From positions 1-5,940 of the forward strand of contig JAUWKY010000165.1 in NCBI GenBank assembly GCA_030613915.1: 5,940 nucleotides of DNA, given 5' to 3'. Shown here in pieces: positions 4,723-5,940 of the stretch; the first letter of the stretch is position 1, and each line of letters begins with the position of its first letter. Made by a program: the position numbers and the translations under genes. Below the pieces are notes generated by a model that searched no databases, had not been told where the DNA came from, and saw only the letters and a list, made by a program, of their open reading frames with translations. The stretch is from Syntrophobacterales bacterium. GTDB lineage: Bacteria; Desulfobacterota; Syntrophobacteria; BM002.

Positions 4723-5940
4723 CTACTTCCCAAAAATTCTCTGCCACCAGGAATCCCTCTCTGTTGCTGCATGCTCCTGTGGAGACCTCACCATCCGTAC
4801 CTGCAGGTTGGTTCTCAATGTGGTCGTTTTGCCATCCTGATAGCGGATCACGGACTCGATGTCCAAGCTTTCTCGCTCACTGTAAAGGCCTGCGATCTCC
4901 TTGGCATATTTTTCATTGATGAACTTGCGCCTCACCTTCTTGGTCCGAGTGAGTTCTTCATCATCCGGATCACGCTCTTTGTACAAAAGAAGGAACTTTA
5001 CTATACTGGCCCCTGGCGGCAGGCTACGGTTGACCCGAACCACCTCTCCTTCAATCAGGTCGTATACCTGCTCCTTGCCAGCCAGATCAGTGTATGTAGT
5101 GTAGCCAATGCGGCGATCCTCAGCCCATTTGCCCGTATGTTTAAAGTCTATGCAAATCATGGCAGTTACATAAGGCTTCTGATGCCCGAGCACGACAGCT
5201 TCAACAATGTACGGACAGAACTTCAATTTGTTCTCTATGTACATGGGAGAGAATTGGGTCTTGTCTTCGAGATGCATGAGATCAGAGATACGATCAATGC
5301 AGATCAGATGGCCGGCCTCGTTTATGTAGCCAGCATCGCCCGAGTGTAACCAGCCATCTCTGAGAGTCTCCTTGGTGGCCTCAGGATCTTTGTGGTAACC
5401 GTGAAAGAGAGCCGGGCTGCGAGAGACGATCTCACCTACCCCTGAGGGGTCTGGATTGTGGATCAGAATTTCAGTCTCCGGTATCGGTTTTCCTACGCTG
5501 TCGAAGTCAATATCACCGTCACGGTGAATACAGGATATTCCGGAGATCTCGGTTTGACCGTAGATCTGTTTCAGACTTACCCCTAAAGCATGAAAAAAAC
5601 GAAACACATCCGGTCCCAGAGCGGCACCACCGGTGGAGGCGCTACGTAACTGGGCAAAACCAAGACGATCCTTGAGCGCCCGGAATGTCAACAGATACAT
5701 GAGGCCGTACAGCAGACGCCAGCCAAGGGGGGGCTTCTGTTTGGCAAACTTAAAGTCAGCCATGCGGTAACCAACAGGCATGGCCAAGTTGTAGACAACT
5801 CGCTTGAGCCAACTGGCGTCCAGGTGTTTTACCATTACCGACCTGGAGAGCCCCTCCCAGACCAGCGGTGGCGAAAACATCACATGGGGACCTATCTCAT
5901 ACAAATCTTCCGTGGCGGTTTCCGGCTCCTCAGGAAAGTT
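4723..5940 (-). CDS. AMP-forming acyl-CoA ligase, C-terminal 405 residues
   Basis: An ANL-superfamily adenylating enzyme, related to long-chain fatty-acid-CoA ligases (FAA1/ACSL type), that would activate a carboxylic acid with ATP and CoA in the cytoplasm. The frame is open to the right edge (NFPEEPETATEDLYEIGPHV...), so the start and the P-loop motif are outside the window. In the visible part: STGGAALGPDV (about 102-112), YGQTE (127-131), GWLHSGD (196-202) with the ribose-binding Asp, DRISD (216-220), and TRTKKVRRK (331-339), whose second Lys is the likely catalytic lysine. The C-terminal SSWWQRIFGK-like tail is usual for the group (here DSWWQRIFGK). No frame break is seen. It lies upstream of livH on the same strand, across a 299-bp repeat-rich gap, suggesting uptake coupled to CoA activation. 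The acyl substrate (fatty or aromatic) cannot be read from the sequence. Confidence 0.93.
   Translation of the reverse strand, partial: NFPEEPETATEDLYEIGPHVMFSPPLVWEGLSRSVMVKHLDASWLKRVVYNLAMPVGYRMADFKFAKQKPPLGWRLLYGLMYLLTFRALKDRLGFAQLRSASTGGAALGPDVFRFFHALGVSLKQIYGQTEISGISCIHRDGDIDFDSVGKPIPETEILIHNPDPSGVGEIVSRSPALFHGYHKDPEATKETLRDGWLHSGDAGYINEAGHLICIDRISDLMHLEDKTQFSPMYIENKLKFCPYIVEAVVLGHQKPYVTAMICIDFKHTGKWAEDRRIGYTTYTDLAGKEQVYDLIEGEVVRVNRSLPPGASIVKFLLLYKERDPDDEELTRTKKVRRKFINEKYAKEIAGLYSERESLDIESVIRYQDGKTTTLRTNLQVRMVRSPQEHAATERDSWWQRIFGK

Noticed and set aside
4547..4747. Minus-strand 66-codon frame with DCGFRIADCGF
   Set aside because: The peptide is the translation of the ATCCGCA heptamer array and flanking repeats, not a conserved protein.
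4567..5349. Plus-strand open frame of 260 codons across the repeat gap and the ligase
   Set aside because: Its first part is translated repeat DNA and the rest is antisense to a motif-bearing ligase.

Overview
This window holds most of a branched-chain (LIV/HAAT-type) ABC uptake operon, all on the minus strand. In transcription order, from high to low coordinates, it reads: an AMP-forming acyl-CoA ligase (its 5' part lies beyond the right edge), the permease livH, the permease livM, the substrate-binding lipoprotein livK, an unrecognised small lipoprotein, and the first 44 codons of the ATPase livF, cut by the left edge. The second ATPase, livG, is not in the window. No RNA gene, mobile element, CRISPR array or prophage signal was seen.

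The likely host is a Gram-negative, anaerobe-type bacterium of the Desulfobacterota (former Deltaproteobacteria). This is an inference from gene order (CoA ligase inside a liv operon), protein style, and intergenic DNA full of short degenerate tandem repeats such as ATCCGCA and AAGTG-N2-CTA units. No taxonomic marker gene is present.

The genes suggest one working unit. The LivK-like protein captures a substrate in the periplasm, LivH and LivM form the membrane channel, LivF (with an off-window LivG) drives import, and the ligase could convert the incoming carboxylic acid to its CoA thioester. If so, the substrate is more likely an aliphatic or aromatic acid than a branched-chain amino acid; this is inference. 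The small lipoprotein between livK and livF overlaps the livK stop by one base and may be an accessory envelope protein of the system.

The least ordinary part is the DNA between the genes. Three of the four gaps carry short tandem arrays, each with its own unit: 9-10 bp upstream of livF, two 7-bp arrays between livM and livH (one arranged head-to-head), and an 8-bp array of about 15 units plus a 7-bp array and a nested hairpin between the ligase and livH. A piece of the same 7-bp family forms a perfect 10-bp hairpin inside the start of the small lipoprotein gene and encodes part of its signal peptide. The livK-livM gap is the exception: it has no array but carries an orphan consensus ribosome-binding sequence.
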